Positions 34,201-41,389 of a stretch of 64,000 nucleotides of DNA are shown here, piece by piece. Within the stretch, counting starts at the first letter, position 1, and every line of letters begins with the position of its first letter. A program made the translations under genes and the position numbers. The notes under the pieces were generated by a model that did not search any database, was not told the origin of the DNA, and saw only the letters and a program-made list of their open reading frames with translations. Source of the stretch: Mycolicibacterium sp. P9-22 (GTDB taxonomy: Bacteria > Actinomycetota > Actinomycetes > Mycobacteriales > Mycobacteriaceae); NCBI RefSeq assembly GCF_008329585.1, contig NZ_NPKP01000014.1, positions 62,001 through 126,000 of the forward strand. The letters run 5' to 3'.

Positions 34201-35442
34201 CCGCTTGTCACGTTCGGGGTAGGCGAACGCGCGCACCCAGGTGTGCCGGGAGACGGTGCCCGGCAAGGGTATCCGGGCCAGCAGGTGCGCCAGGCCCAGC
34301 GCCAGCGGCAGCCGGATCAACGGTTCCAGCTTGTGCACATTGCGCAGCGGGGTGCCGTCGGCGTCCAGGAACAACTGCACCTGGGTGGCGACAGGGGAGC
34401 CCAGCCCACCCGAGTAGCCGACGGCGAGCAGGGTGACGCCGACGAACAGGATGGTGATGAGCCGGCCGCGGGCCGGCATGGTGCGCATCGCCAGGCCGGC
34501 CAGCCCGGCCGCCGCGACCAGAGTGGTGGCCAGTACCGCGACCGAACTGGTGACCAAGGTCGAGCCCGCGGTCGCGGTGGGCGCGACGAACGGCGTCCAG
34601 CTGTCGGTGCCGCGCAGCACCTCGGTCAGCGACAGCCACCGGGTGGTGACTCCCGAGGACTCGATGTAGTCGAGGAACGGCGGGCTGACACGGCCCAGCA
34701 TCACCAGCGCCACCGACCACCAGCTGACGGCCAGCACCGTGCACAGCGCCCACCATGCGGTGAACCGCCACCACTGCCTGTTCGGGCGGTGCGCGGCCCA
34801 CCAGATGACGGCGGCCAGGCAGCCGGTCAGGGTGGCGACGGCGTTGACGGCGCCCATCAGCGCGACGGCGGCCGCCGAGCGCGCGGCCAGCAGCCGGATC
34901 CGGTCGTCGCCGCGCATCGCGTAGATGACGGGCAGCAGCACCCATGGGGCCAGCATCATCGGCAGCGTCTCCGACGAGATGGCGCCCAGGGTGGTCAGCA
35001 CCCGCGGGGACAGGGCGAACGCGGTCGCGGCGATGACGCGGGAGCTGATGCTCCCGATCCCCAGCGCTTCCGCCACCCGCAGCAGGCCCCAGAACCCGAC
35101 GGTGAGCAACAGCGCCCACCACAACCGTTGGGTCACCCAGCCCGGCACCCCCAGCACATCGCCGGCCAGGAAGAACGCCCCGTGCGGGAACAGGTAGCCG
35201 TACGCCTGGTTCTGGGCCTGGCCGAAGGACAGGTCGCTGTTCCACAGATCGGCGGCCCGCGACAGGAACCTCAGCGGATTGGCGGTGAGATCGAGTTTGG
35301 TGTCAGGAGAGATGCGGCCCGGGGACTGGATGAACGCCAGTATCAGGAAAGCGGTGCCGACCAGCCACAGCCAACGCCGCGACAGTTGATTGGGAACTCC
35401 GGCTGCCGGCGTGCCCGGGTCAGGCCCGGTCGCCGTATTCAA
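31228..35442 (-). CDS. aftD: Alpha-(1->3)-arabinofuranosyltransferase AftD
   Basis: 1404 residues, matching AftD (Rv0236c, about 1400). The N-terminal third is a GT-C type membrane region with about 11 helices, starting RRWLWLVGTAFLILAFI and including ISPDTKLDLTANPLRFL, whose acidic residues lie in the catalytic loop. A long extracytoplasmic part follows, with beta-sandwich carbohydrate-binding domains (for example AIDADSSTSWVSNSLQTAVG). Two to three helices close the C-terminus. AftD adds branching arabinose to arabinogalactan and lipoarabinomannan from decaprenyl-phosphoarabinose and is essential in mycobacteria. The start overlaps the end of the small DUF2613 gene by 23 bases. Confidence 0.92.
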   Translation of the reverse strand: MNTATGPDPGTPAAGVPNQLSRRWLWLVGTAFLILAFIQSPGRISPDTKLDLTANPLRFLSRAADLWNSDLSFGQAQNQAYGYLFPHGAFFLAGDVLGVPGWVTQRLWWALLLTVGFWGLLRVAEALGIGSISSRVIAATAFALSPRVLTTLGAISSETLPMMLAPWVLLPVIYAMRGDDRIRLLAARSAAAVALMGAVNAVATLTGCLAAVIWWAAHRPNRQWWRFTAWWALCTVLAVSWWSVALVMLGRVSPPFLDYIESSGVTTRWLSLTEVLRGTDSWTPFVAPTATAGSTLVTSSVAVLATTLVAAAGLAGLAMRTMPARGRLITILFVGVTLLAVGYSGGLGSPVATQVQLFLDADGTPLRNVHKLEPLIRLPLALGLAHLLARIPLPGTVSRHTWVRAFAYPERDKRVAVGLVVLTALAAGTSLAWTGRLTPPGSFEAIPGYWHDTAAWLDEHNTDRGRVLVAPGAPFATQVWGNSHDEPLQVLGGSPWGVRDSIPLTPPETIRALDSVQRLFAAGQPSAGLADTLSQQGISFVVVRNDLDPDTSRSARPILVHRAIDGSPGLTRVAEFGDPVGPGTLEGFVTDSGLRPRYPAIEIYRVDDAHPAPYLTDLDAMARVDGGPEALLRLAERRRLTGREPLGPMLLTADAQRAGVDTPLVTVTDTPLARETDYGRVDNHSSAVRTPDERRQTFNRVMDYPAGTDPLYARWTGGNISVSSSAADSTALPNVSPSSGPAAAIDADSSTSWVSNSLQTAVGQWMQVDFDHPVTNAAVTITPSATAVGAQVRRIEVSTVNGTTTLRFDEPGKPLSAALPFGETPWMRITAVGTDDGSPGVQFGITDLSVTQYDASGFAHPVTLRRTVDVPGPPAGSAVAQWDLGSELLGRPGCAEAPESIRCAATMALAPEEAVNMSRTLTVPEATEVTPTVWVRARQGPRLADLISPPGTTRSIGDSDLIDVLGSAYAATDGDVRTAWTAPQNNVQLKKPPTLTVKLPRRTEVAALTLTPSATVLPAHPTMVAIDLGAGPQIRRFDGDGPQTFNLFPTATDTVELSILDWTDVIDRTALGFDQLKPTGLAEVTVLDTAGKPIGAADPADRDRPIALPCGRGPIIGVAGQFVQTSVATTVGALLDNEPIAAQPCQAAPVTLPAGEQELLVSPGEAFVVDGVQLATPRAGELRTAPIIDAPTGKWTSEHREVEVDAVDHDRVIVVPESVNPGWVAHSKDGTVLRVITVNGWQQGWVVPAGTDGTLTLTFPSNSTYRIGLFGGLALLPVLALLALLPIRRKVAGEPVRPWVPAPRLTGAAAVAVGALISGVTGIAVVAVAIGARYLLAERSWSEKVTVGVTAGGLIAAGAVMSRGPWRSVDGYLGHSAGVQFFALLSVAMLAASTVTIDRARDAK

Positions 35443-35593
35443 CGCGGTTGAGCACCGAGGACGCCGGGTCTCCCGATTGCACCGGTGGCTTGGTGTCCTG
35501 CTGGACCATCAGCGTCACGCCGAAGATGGCCGCCGCGCCCAACAGCAGGCCCACCACGATGCTGGCCGCAGCGGGCACGACGAACCGTTCCAT
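35420..35593 (-). CDS. DUF2613 small membrane protein (Rv0236A type)
   Basis: 57 residues from ATG 35593. A single hydrophobic segment (VVPAAASIVVGLLLGAAAIFGVTLMV) is followed by a short hydrophilic outside tail (QQDTKPPVQSGDPASSVLNRVEYGDR). It corresponds to Rv0236A, always placed before aftD. Its coding end overlaps the aftD start by 23 bases, so the two are co-translated. It may be a secreted peptide or a small partner of the arabinosyltransferase; nothing in the sequence decides. Confidence 0.75.
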   Translation of the reverse strand: MERFVVPAAASIVVGLLLGAAAIFGVTLMVQQDTKPPVQSGDPASSVLNRVEYGDRA

Positions 35594-35765
35594 GCCCGCC
35601 AACCTAGCACGTCAGAATGGGGGTCCCACTTCGGCGGAACGCGAGGTCGCGCGCTCGGCGGTCCGCCCGTGTGGGTGGTTGCACGGCGGTCCGCCGGGGC
35701 CCCGTGCGACCTGCGAAGCCGGTGAACGGCTGCCGAACGAGCGCGGACCGCTAGTCTCGAGACCC

Positions 35766-36926
35766 ATGTCGATGTCGCGCGCACTCTGTGCCCTGACCGC
35801 GCTGTCCGGTCTCCTGCTCGCCTGCTCGCCCGCCGAACCGCAGCAGGCGGCCGCCCCGCCGGCCCCGGCGGGTAGCGGCGCAGCGGTCCCGACCAACGCC
35901 TCCTTCGACCACCCGCTGCCGGCCGCACCCGCGCCCGGTTCCTGCGATATCGCCACCCTGTCGACCCGGGACAAGCTGGCCCAGCTGCTGATGGTCGGTG
36001 TCAGCAATGCCGCCGACGCCCGCGCGGTGGTCGCCGAGCAGCATGTCGGCGGCATCATGATCGGCAGCTGGACCGACAAGTCGATGCTCGGCGCGCCACT
36101 GGCCGGCATCGCGGCGCAAGCCGGACCGCTTTCGCTCGCGGTCAGCGTCGACGAGGAGGGCGGCCGGGTGTCCCGGCTGGCCGGTGTCATCGGCAGCCAG
36201 CCCTCGGCGCGCGAACTCGCCCAGACCAAGACACCCGATGAGGTGTACGGCATCGCGCTGGAGCGCGGCCGCGCCATGCGCGGACTGGGCATCACCGTGG
36301 ATTTCGCGCCGGTCGTCGACATGACGGATCAGAGTGCCGCGATCGGTGACCGCTCCTTCGGGGACGACCCGCAGACGGTGACCGAGTATGCGGGCGCCTA
36401 TGCGCGCGGGCTGCGCGACGCCGGGGTGCTGCCGGTGCTCAAGCACTTCCCCGGCCACGGGCGCGCCGCCGGCGACTCGCACACCGGTGCCGTGTCCACC
36501 CCGCCGTTGGCAGAACTGCAGAACGCCGACCTGGTCCCGTACCGGACGCTGACCGCGCAGCCGCCGGTGGCGGTCATGGTGGGACACATGCAGGTTCCCG
36601 GGCTGACCGGCGGTGAGCAGGCCAGTCTGAGTCCCGCCGCCTACAACCTGTTGCGCACCGAATTCGGTTTCGGCGGCCTCGTCTACACCGACGACCTGTC
36701 CAGCATGGCCGCCATCAACCAGCAGTACGGGGTCGCGGCGGCGGTACTGAAGTCCCTGCAGGCCGGCGCGGATGTCGCGCTGTGGATCACCACCGCCGAG
36801 GTTCCCGCCGTGCTCGACCGCCTCGAGCAGGCGGTCGCCGCGGGCGAGCTGTCACAGGCCGCGGTGGATGCCTCGGTGCAGCGGGTCGCGGCCGCCAAGG
36901 GGCCTAATCCCAACTGCGGCCGCTGA
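35766..36926 (+). CDS. lpqI: Lipoprotein beta-N-acetylglucosaminidase LpqI (GH3)
   Basis: 386 residues from ATG 35766. Lipoprotein signal MSMSRALCALTALSGLLLAC with cysteine 20, then a Pro/Ala linker to about residue 60 and a GH3 barrel. SVDEEGGRVSRLAG binds substrate, KHFPGHGRAAGDSHTG carries the NagZ-type Asp-His acid/base loop, and VYTDDLSSM holds the nucleophile aspartate. It removes GlcNAc from peptidoglycan fragments at the outer membrane face and feeds cell-wall recycling. Length and place beside aftD and the TetR gene equal Rv0237. The promoter lies in the 172-bp gap from the DUF2613 gene. Confidence 0.92.
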   Translation: MSMSRALCALTALSGLLLACSPAEPQQAAAPPAPAGSGAAVPTNASFDHPLPAAPAPGSCDIATLSTRDKLAQLLMVGVSNAADARAVVAEQHVGGIMIGSWTDKSMLGAPLAGIAAQAGPLSLAVSVDEEGGRVSRLAGVIGSQPSARELAQTKTPDEVYGIALERGRAMRGLGITVDFAPVVDMTDQSAAIGDRSFGDDPQTVTEYAGAYARGLRDAGVLPVLKHFPGHGRAAGDSHTGAVSTPPLAELQNADLVPYRTLTAQPPVAVMVGHMQVPGLTGGEQASLSPAAYNLLRTEFGFGGLVYTDDLSSMAAINQQYGVAAAVLKSLQAGADVALWITTAEVPAVLDRLEQAVAAGELSQAAVDASVQRVAAAKGPNPNCGR

Positions 36927-36945
36927 TCACCCGTACGCTGAGCCG

Positions 36946-37545
36946 ATGGCCGGTGGAACCAAGCGGTTGCCGCGCGCGGTACGCGAGCAGCAGATGCTCG
37001 ATGCCGCCGTGCAGATGTTCTCCATCAACGGCTATCACGAGACGTCGATGGACGCGATCGCCGCGGAGGCGCAGATCTCCAAGCCGATGCTCTACCTGTA
37101 TTACGGCTCCAAGGAAGAACTCTTCGGGGCATGCCTGGATCGTGAGCTGAACCGGTTCGTCGACGAGGTGCGCGGCAAGATCGACTTCACCCAGAGCCCA
37201 AAGGACATGCTGAGCAACGCCGTTGGCGCGTTCCTCGGTTATATCGACAGCAACCGCGCATCGTGGATCGTGCTGTACAGCCAGGCCACCAGTTCGCAGG
37301 CCTTCGCGCACACCGTGCGTGAGGGCCGGGAACGGATCATCGATCTGGTCGGCAGGCTGCTGCAGTCCGGTACCCGAAACCCGGAACCCGACGCCGATTT
37401 CAACATGATGGCCGTCGCCCTGGTGGGTGCCGGCGAGGCCATCGCGGACCGGGTCAGCACCGGTGACGCCGAGGTGCAGGATGCCACCGAGCTGATGATC
37501 AACCTGTTCTGGCGGGGCCTGAAGGGCAAGCCCTCCCCGTCCTGA
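36946..37545 (+). CDS. TetR-family transcriptional regulator (Rv0238 type)
   Basis: 199 residues from ATG 36946, 19 bases after lpqI. The helix-turn-helix is residues about 10-55 (REQQMLDAAVQMFSINGYHETSMDAIAAEAQISKPMLYLYYGSKEELF). The C-terminal helical bundle has a hydrophobic pocket for a ligand, probably an acyl-CoA or lipid as in related mycobacterial regulators. Target genes are not known. The nearby palindromes before fabG4/fadA2 and fadE5 are candidates. Same neighbours as Rv0238. Confidence 0.85.
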   Translation: MAGGTKRLPRAVREQQMLDAAVQMFSINGYHETSMDAIAAEAQISKPMLYLYYGSKEELFGACLDRELNRFVDEVRGKIDFTQSPKDMLSNAVGAFLGYIDSNRASWIVLYSQATSSQAFAHTVREGRERIIDLVGRLLQSGTRNPEPDADFNMMAVALVGAGEAIADRVSTGDAEVQDATELMINLFWRGLKGKPSPS

Positions 37546-37608
37546 CGCCGAACGTGAACTCGATGGCGGGTTTTCGTGGAATCCGCGCGATCGCCTTCAC
37601 GCTCGGCG
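37546..37608. repeat. 63-bp palindrome in a convergent gap
   Basis: Arms CGCCGAACGTGAA (37546-37558) and TTCACGCTCGGCG (37596-37608) match at 12 of 13 positions. It fills the space between the tetR stop (37545) and the htdX stop (37615). Its size, place and GCCGAA-like ends resemble the 61-bp elements at 25002 and 41199, but the loop sequence is different. Probable two-way terminator. Confidence 0.6.
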
Positions 37609-37614
37609 GGCGTT

Positions 37615-38457
37615 CTAGAGCCCGGCCGCCGTCGCCGTGAGGTGCGGATAGCCCTTCGACAGGTGCCGAAGCGTCAGCTCCCAGCCGTTGTCCGTGGCGT
37701 CCACGTAGAGCCCGGCGCGTGCCGGCAGCAGCACCGGCTTGCCGAAGCGCACCGAGTACTTCACCGCATCGGGCAGTCGACCCTCGATATTGGCCAGCAC
37801 GGCCGCCGCGCTGAACATTCCGTGCGCGATGGCGGTGGGGAACCCGAACAGCTTGGCACCCAGAGTGCTGGTGTGGATCGGGTTGTGATCGCCACCGATG
37901 GAGGCATAGGACCGGATCTGGCCGGCCGAGATGCTCAGCACCGCATTCGGCGGTGGCAGCTTCTTCTGCTTGGGCGGCTCGGGCCGCGGCTCACCCGACA
38001 GGCTGGTGCGCTGCTGATGCAGGAATGTGGTGGTCTGCTCCCAGGCCAGGTCGTTGCCGATCTTGATGCTGGTGACCAGGTCCACCAGCAGACCCTTGCG
38101 GTGCTCGCGCAGGTTCTCCGCATGCACCGACACATCGAGCACATCGCTGACGGTGATCGGGCGGTACTGGGTGATGTGGTTCTCGGTGTGCACCGAACCC
38201 ATTGCCGCGAAAGGGAAATCGAACGAGGTGGCCAGCGACATCATGGTCGGGAAGGTCAGCGCGAACGGGTATGTCAGCGGCACGGCGTTGTCGAAGCGCA
38301 ACCCGGTGACGTTGGCGTACGCGGCGACGTTCGCGGGGTCGATCCGGAGTTCGGGAACATGGACGGTGCGGTCGGGCAGGCCACCGGCGCGGGGCACGAA
38401 CGGCAGCGCGCCGGCCACCGCCCGCGCCATGTTGACGAGACCGTTAGGTTGCGACAT
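37615..38457 (-). CDS. htdX: 3-hydroxyacyl-thioester dehydratase HtdX
   Basis: 280 residues from ATG 38457, equal to Rv0241c. Double hot-dog fold: the N-terminal half binds the acyl chain, and the C-terminal half carries the hydratase 2 motif YASIGGDHNPIHTSTLGAKLFGFPTAIAHGMF with catalytic Asp and His. It interconverts 3-hydroxyacyl and trans-2-enoyl thioesters. It lies 33 bases after fabG4; together with fabG4 and the divergent fadA2 it can supply three steps of fatty-acid elongation or breakdown. Confidence 0.92.
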   Translation of the reverse strand: MSQPNGLVNMARAVAGALPFVPRAGGLPDRTVHVPELRIDPANVAAYANVTGLRFDNAVPLTYPFALTFPTMMSLATSFDFPFAAMGSVHTENHITQYRPITVSDVLDVSVHAENLREHRKGLLVDLVTSIKIGNDLAWEQTTTFLHQQRTSLSGEPRPEPPKQKKLPPPNAVLSISAGQIRSYASIGGDHNPIHTSTLGAKLFGFPTAIAHGMFSAAAVLANIEGRLPDAVKYSVRFGKPVLLPARAGLYVDATDNGWELTLRHLSKGYPHLTATAAGL

Positions 38458-38490
38458 ACCGGTGTCCTCTGTTCTTCGCGCAAGCACTCA

Positions 38491-39843
38491 TCACGCCCCC
38501 AGCAGGGCTTGGCCGCAGACCCGGATCGTGTTGCCGGTGACCGCATTCGACGCCGGGCTGGCGAAGTAGGCGATGGTCTCCGCGACGTCGACGGGCTGAC
38601 CGCCCTGGAACAGCGAGTTCAGCCGGCGGCCCACCTCGCGGGTGGCCAGCGGAATGGCCTCGGTCATCTTGGTCTCGATGAACCCGGGAGCGACGGCGTT
38701 GATGGTGATGTTCTTCTCGGCCAGGGTCGGCCCGAGGGCTTCGACGATGCCGATCATGCCGGCCTTGGTCGCCGCGTAGTTGGTCTGGCCGCGGTTGCCC
38801 GCGATACCGGCCATCGAGGACAGGCCGACCACTCGGCCGCCCTCGCCGAGTGCGCCCGCGGCGACCAGGCCCTCGGTGAGATTAAGCGGCGCAAGCAGAT
38901 TCACCGCGACCACCGAATCCCAGCGCGACTCGTCCATGTTGGCGAGCAGCTTGTCGCGGGTGATACCGGCGTTGTTGACGAGGACATCGACCGTGCCGCC
39001 GTGATGCTCGGTGAGGTGCGCGACGATCTGGTCCACCGCGTCGGGCGCGGTGACATCCAGCGCCAGCGCCGTCCCGCCCACCTTCTCGGCGGTCTCCTTC
39101 AGCGCCTCCTCGGCGGCCGGTACGTCGACGGCGACCACCGCGGCGCCGTCCCTGGCGAAGACCTCGGCGATGGTCGCGCCGATTCCGCGGGCGGCACCGG
39201 TGACCACCGCGACCTTGCCGGCCAGCGGCTTGTCCCAGTCGGCCGGCGCCTGCGAGGCGGCGGCACCGACCCGGAACACCTGCCCGTCGACGTACGCCGA
39301 CTTGCCGGAGAGGATGAACCGCAGCGTGGATTCCAGGCCGGAGGCGCCCGCGTCGGCGTCGGCGGCGAGGTACACCAGCGAGACCGTCGCGCCGCGGCGC
39401 AGTTCCTTGCCCAGCGAGCGGGTGAACCCTTCCAGGGCGCGCTGCACGATGTACTCGTGCGCGGTGTTGGTGCCGGTCGGGGTGGTGCCGATGACGACCA
39501 CGCGGCCCGAGGCGCCGAGATTGCGAAGTACCGGGGTGAAGAACTTGTAGAGCTCCTTGAGCCCGGACGGCTCGGTGATGCCGGTGGCGTCGAACACCAG
39601 CCCACCGAACGCGTCGGCCCACCGCCCGCCGATGTTGTTCGAGACGACGTCGTAGTCGTCGGCGAGGGCGGCGCGCAGTGGTTCCACCACCCGGCCCTCC
39701 CCGCCGATCAGCAGTGACCCGGCCAGCGGCGGCTGGCCGGCACGGTAGCGGCGCAGCTCTTCGGGCTGCGGGACGCCGAGTTGTTTGGCCAGGAATGATC
39801 CGGGCCCGGAATTGACCACTTGGGAGAACAGGTCGGAAGCCAT
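38491..39843 (-). CDS. fabG4: 3-oxoacyl-thioester reductase FabG4 (high-molecular-weight FabG)
   Basis: 450 residues from ATG 39843. The N-terminal 210 residues form a degenerate Rossmann domain (flavodoxin-like, with the VVVIGTTPTGTNTAHEYIVQ strand). The C-terminal 240 residues are a full SDR: cofactor loop TGAARGIG, NNAGITRDKLL, catalytic serine in GLSSMAGIAG, and tyrosine-lysine in YAATKAG. This two-domain form is known from M. tuberculosis FabG4 (Rv0242c), which prefers NADH and CoA-linked long chains. Divergent from fadA2 across a 46-bp gap with a palindrome. Confidence 0.92.
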   Translation of the reverse strand: MASDLFSQVVNSGPGSFLAKQLGVPQPEELRRYRAGQPPLAGSLLIGGEGRVVEPLRAALADDYDVVSNNIGGRWADAFGGLVFDATGITEPSGLKELYKFFTPVLRNLGASGRVVVIGTTPTGTNTAHEYIVQRALEGFTRSLGKELRRGATVSLVYLAADADAGASGLESTLRFILSGKSAYVDGQVFRVGAAASQAPADWDKPLAGKVAVVTGAARGIGATIAEVFARDGAAVVAVDVPAAEEALKETAEKVGGTALALDVTAPDAVDQIVAHLTEHHGGTVDVLVNNAGITRDKLLANMDESRWDSVVAVNLLAPLNLTEGLVAAGALGEGGRVVGLSSMAGIAGNRGQTNYAATKAGMIGIVEALGPTLAEKNITINAVAPGFIETKMTEAIPLATREVGRRLNSLFQGGQPVDVAETIAYFASPASNAVTGNTIRVCGQALLGA

Positions 39844-39852
39844 GGGGACTAA

Positions 39853-39868
39853 CTTACTCCAGAGTAAG
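39853..39868. promoter_or_regulatory. Palindromic operator between fabG4 and fadA2
   Basis: Perfect arms CTTACTC and GAGTAAG around CA. It lies in the 46-bp space between divergent fabG4 and fadA2, 9 bases before the fabG4 ATG and 21 before that of fadA2. A second inverted repeat, AAGGTT/AACCTT (39866-39884), overlaps it. A TetR-type repressor of both genes is likely; Rv0238-like tetR at 36946 is one candidate. Confidence 0.55.
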
Positions 39869-39889
39869 GTTTGCGGGTAACCTTGGGTC

Positions 39890-41191
39890 ATGCCTTCAGA
39901 AACCAATGACCGCCGCGTCGCCGTCCTCGGCGGAAACCGGATCCCCTTCGCCCGCTCGGACGGTGCCTACGCGAACGCCTCCAACCAGGACATGTTCACC
40001 GCCGTCCTCGACGGCCTGGCCGAACGGTTCGGACTGCGCGGCGAGAAGCTCGACGCGGTGATCGGCGGCGCGGTGCTCAAGCACAGCCGCGATTTCAACC
40101 TGATGCGCGAGAGCGTGCTGGGCAGCTCGCTGTCTCCGTACACCCCGGGTATCGACCTGCAGCAGGCCTGCGGCACTGGTCTGCAGGCGGCGATCGCCGC
40201 CGCCGACGGTATCGCCCGCGGCCGCTACCAGGTGGCGGCCGCCGGCGGCGTGGACACCACCTCGGATGCGCCGATCGCGTTCGGTGATGACCTGCGCGGC
40301 GTGCTGCTGAGCCTGCGCCGCTCCAAGTCCAACCTCGACCGCCTCAAGCTGGTCGGCAAGCTGCCCGCCGCCCTCGGTGTGGAGATCCCCACCAACGGTG
40401 AGCCCCGCACCGGGCTGTCGATGGGTGAGCACGCCGCCATCACCGCCAAGGAGATGGGCGTCAAGCGGGTCGACCAGGACGAGCTCGCCGCGGCCAGCCA
40501 CCGCAACATGGCTGCCGCCTACGACCGCGGATTCTTCGACGACCTGGTCACCCCGTTCCTCGGCGTCTACCGCGACAACAACCTGCGCGCCGACTCGTCG
40601 GCCGAGAAGCTGGCCAAGCTCAAGCCCGTCTTCGGTGTCCGCAACGGTGACGCCACCATGACCGCGGGCAACTCGACGCCGCTGACCGATGGCGCCTCGG
40701 TGGCGCTGCTGTCCACCGAGGAGTGGGCTGCCGAGCGCAACCTGCCGGTGCTCGCCTACTTCGTCGACGGGGAGACCGCCGCGGTCGACTACGTCAACGG
40801 GCCCGACGGGTTGCTGATGGCGCCGACCTACGCCGTGCCGCGGTTGCTCGCCCGCAACGGGCTGACCCTGCAGGACTTCGACTTCTACGAGATCCATGAG
40901 GCCTTCGCCTCGGTGGTGCTGGCCACCCTGGCGGCCTGGGAGTCACCGGAGTACTGCAAGGGCCGGCTCGGGCTGGACGCCCCGCTGGGTGCCATCGACC
41001 GCAGCAAGCTCAACGTCAACGGCTCGTCGCTGGCCGCCGGTCACCCGTTCGCCGCGACCGGCGGGCGCATCGTCGCGCAGCTGGCCAAGCAGTTGGCGGA
41101 GAAGAAGAAGGAGACCGGCCAGCCGGTGCGCGGTCTGATCTCGGTCTGCGCCGCCGGCGGACAGGGTGTGACGGCCATCCTGGAGGCCTGA
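39890..41191 (+). CDS. fadA2: Acetyl-CoA acyltransferase (thiolase) FadA2
   Basis: 433 residues. The acyl-accepting cysteine is in LQQACGTGLQAA, the catalytic histidine in YEIHEAFASVV, the NGSSLAAGHPFAATGGR histidine follows, and the second cysteine is in SVCAAGGQGV. All thiolase residues are present, so it should cleave 3-ketoacyl-CoA or, in reverse, condense acyl units. Gene place equals Rv0243. Divergent from fabG4 with shared control region. A 61-bp palindrome and a small-RNA candidate follow. Confidence 0.93.
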   Translation: MPSETNDRRVAVLGGNRIPFARSDGAYANASNQDMFTAVLDGLAERFGLRGEKLDAVIGGAVLKHSRDFNLMRESVLGSSLSPYTPGIDLQQACGTGLQAAIAAADGIARGRYQVAAAGGVDTTSDAPIAFGDDLRGVLLSLRRSKSNLDRLKLVGKLPAALGVEIPTNGEPRTGLSMGEHAAITAKEMGVKRVDQDELAAASHRNMAAAYDRGFFDDLVTPFLGVYRDNNLRADSSAEKLAKLKPVFGVRNGDATMTAGNSTPLTDGASVALLSTEEWAAERNLPVLAYFVDGETAAVDYVNGPDGLLMAPTYAVPRLLARNGLTLQDFDFYEIHEAFASVVLATLAAWESPEYCKGRLGLDAPLGAIDRSKLNVNGSSLAAGHPFAATGGRIVAQLAKQLAEKKKETGQPVRGLISVCAAGGQGVTAILEA

Positions 41192-41198
41192 GTCCATC

Positions 41199-41259
41199 GC
41201 CGAAACTGTATTCCGGACGGCGCCTACTCGCGTTTTCCCTGCTGGAATACAGTTTCGGC
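41199..41259. repeat. 61-bp palindromic element, copy 2
   Basis: Perfect arms of 17 bases (CGCCGAAACTGTATTCC and its complement, spanning 41198-41260) start 7 bases after the fadA2 stop. Aligned without gaps to the reverse complement of the copy at 25002-25062, they share both arms and the loop core CTACTCGC. Likely terminator and member of a dispersed family. Confidence 0.75.
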
Positions 41260-41321
41260 GCGGAAGGAAAAAGTTTTTCGGATTCGGTGTAACGCTCGCC
41301 GGAGCACCGTCGATACATGGG

Positions 41322-41380
41322 ATAGCTCCGTGTTGCCGTCTGACCCCCCGACCCGACGGCAACACGGGGCTTCTCTATTT
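41322..41380 (+). ncRNA. Candidate small RNA 3' of fadA2 (F6/ncRv10243-like)
   Basis: A 13-bp perfect stem (CCGTGTTGCCGTC 41328-41340 with its complement 41355-41367) closes a C-rich loop TGACCCCCCGACCC and is followed by a pyrimidine-rich TTCTCTATTT. There is no reading frame. Upstream, AAAAAGTTTTT and TGTAAC (41288-41293), with GTCGAT (41310-41315) about 16 bases on, could form a promoter for an alternative sigma factor. In M. tuberculosis the sRNA F6 (SfdS, SigF-dependent) is encoded directly downstream of fadA2 and has a C-rich loop. Location and structure agree. I could not find a clear SigF promoter, and the 5' end is a guess. Confidence 0.5.
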
Positions 41381-41389
41381 CTCGGGTCG

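Noticed and set aside
33991..35451. 486-codon plus-strand frame opposite aftD
   Set aside because: Mirror of a well-supported membrane protein; composed of Gln/Arg/Gly/Pro runs with no ribosome site.
37576..39717. 713-codon plus-strand frame opposite htdX and fabG4
   Set aside because: It crosses two real genes and their gap; both have complete catalytic motifs on the other strand.
41251..41300. SigF promoter (GGTTT-N15-17-GGGTA) for the small RNA
   Set aside because: GTTT-like and GGTGTA-like pieces exist, but the spacing does not fit, so no SigF claim is made.
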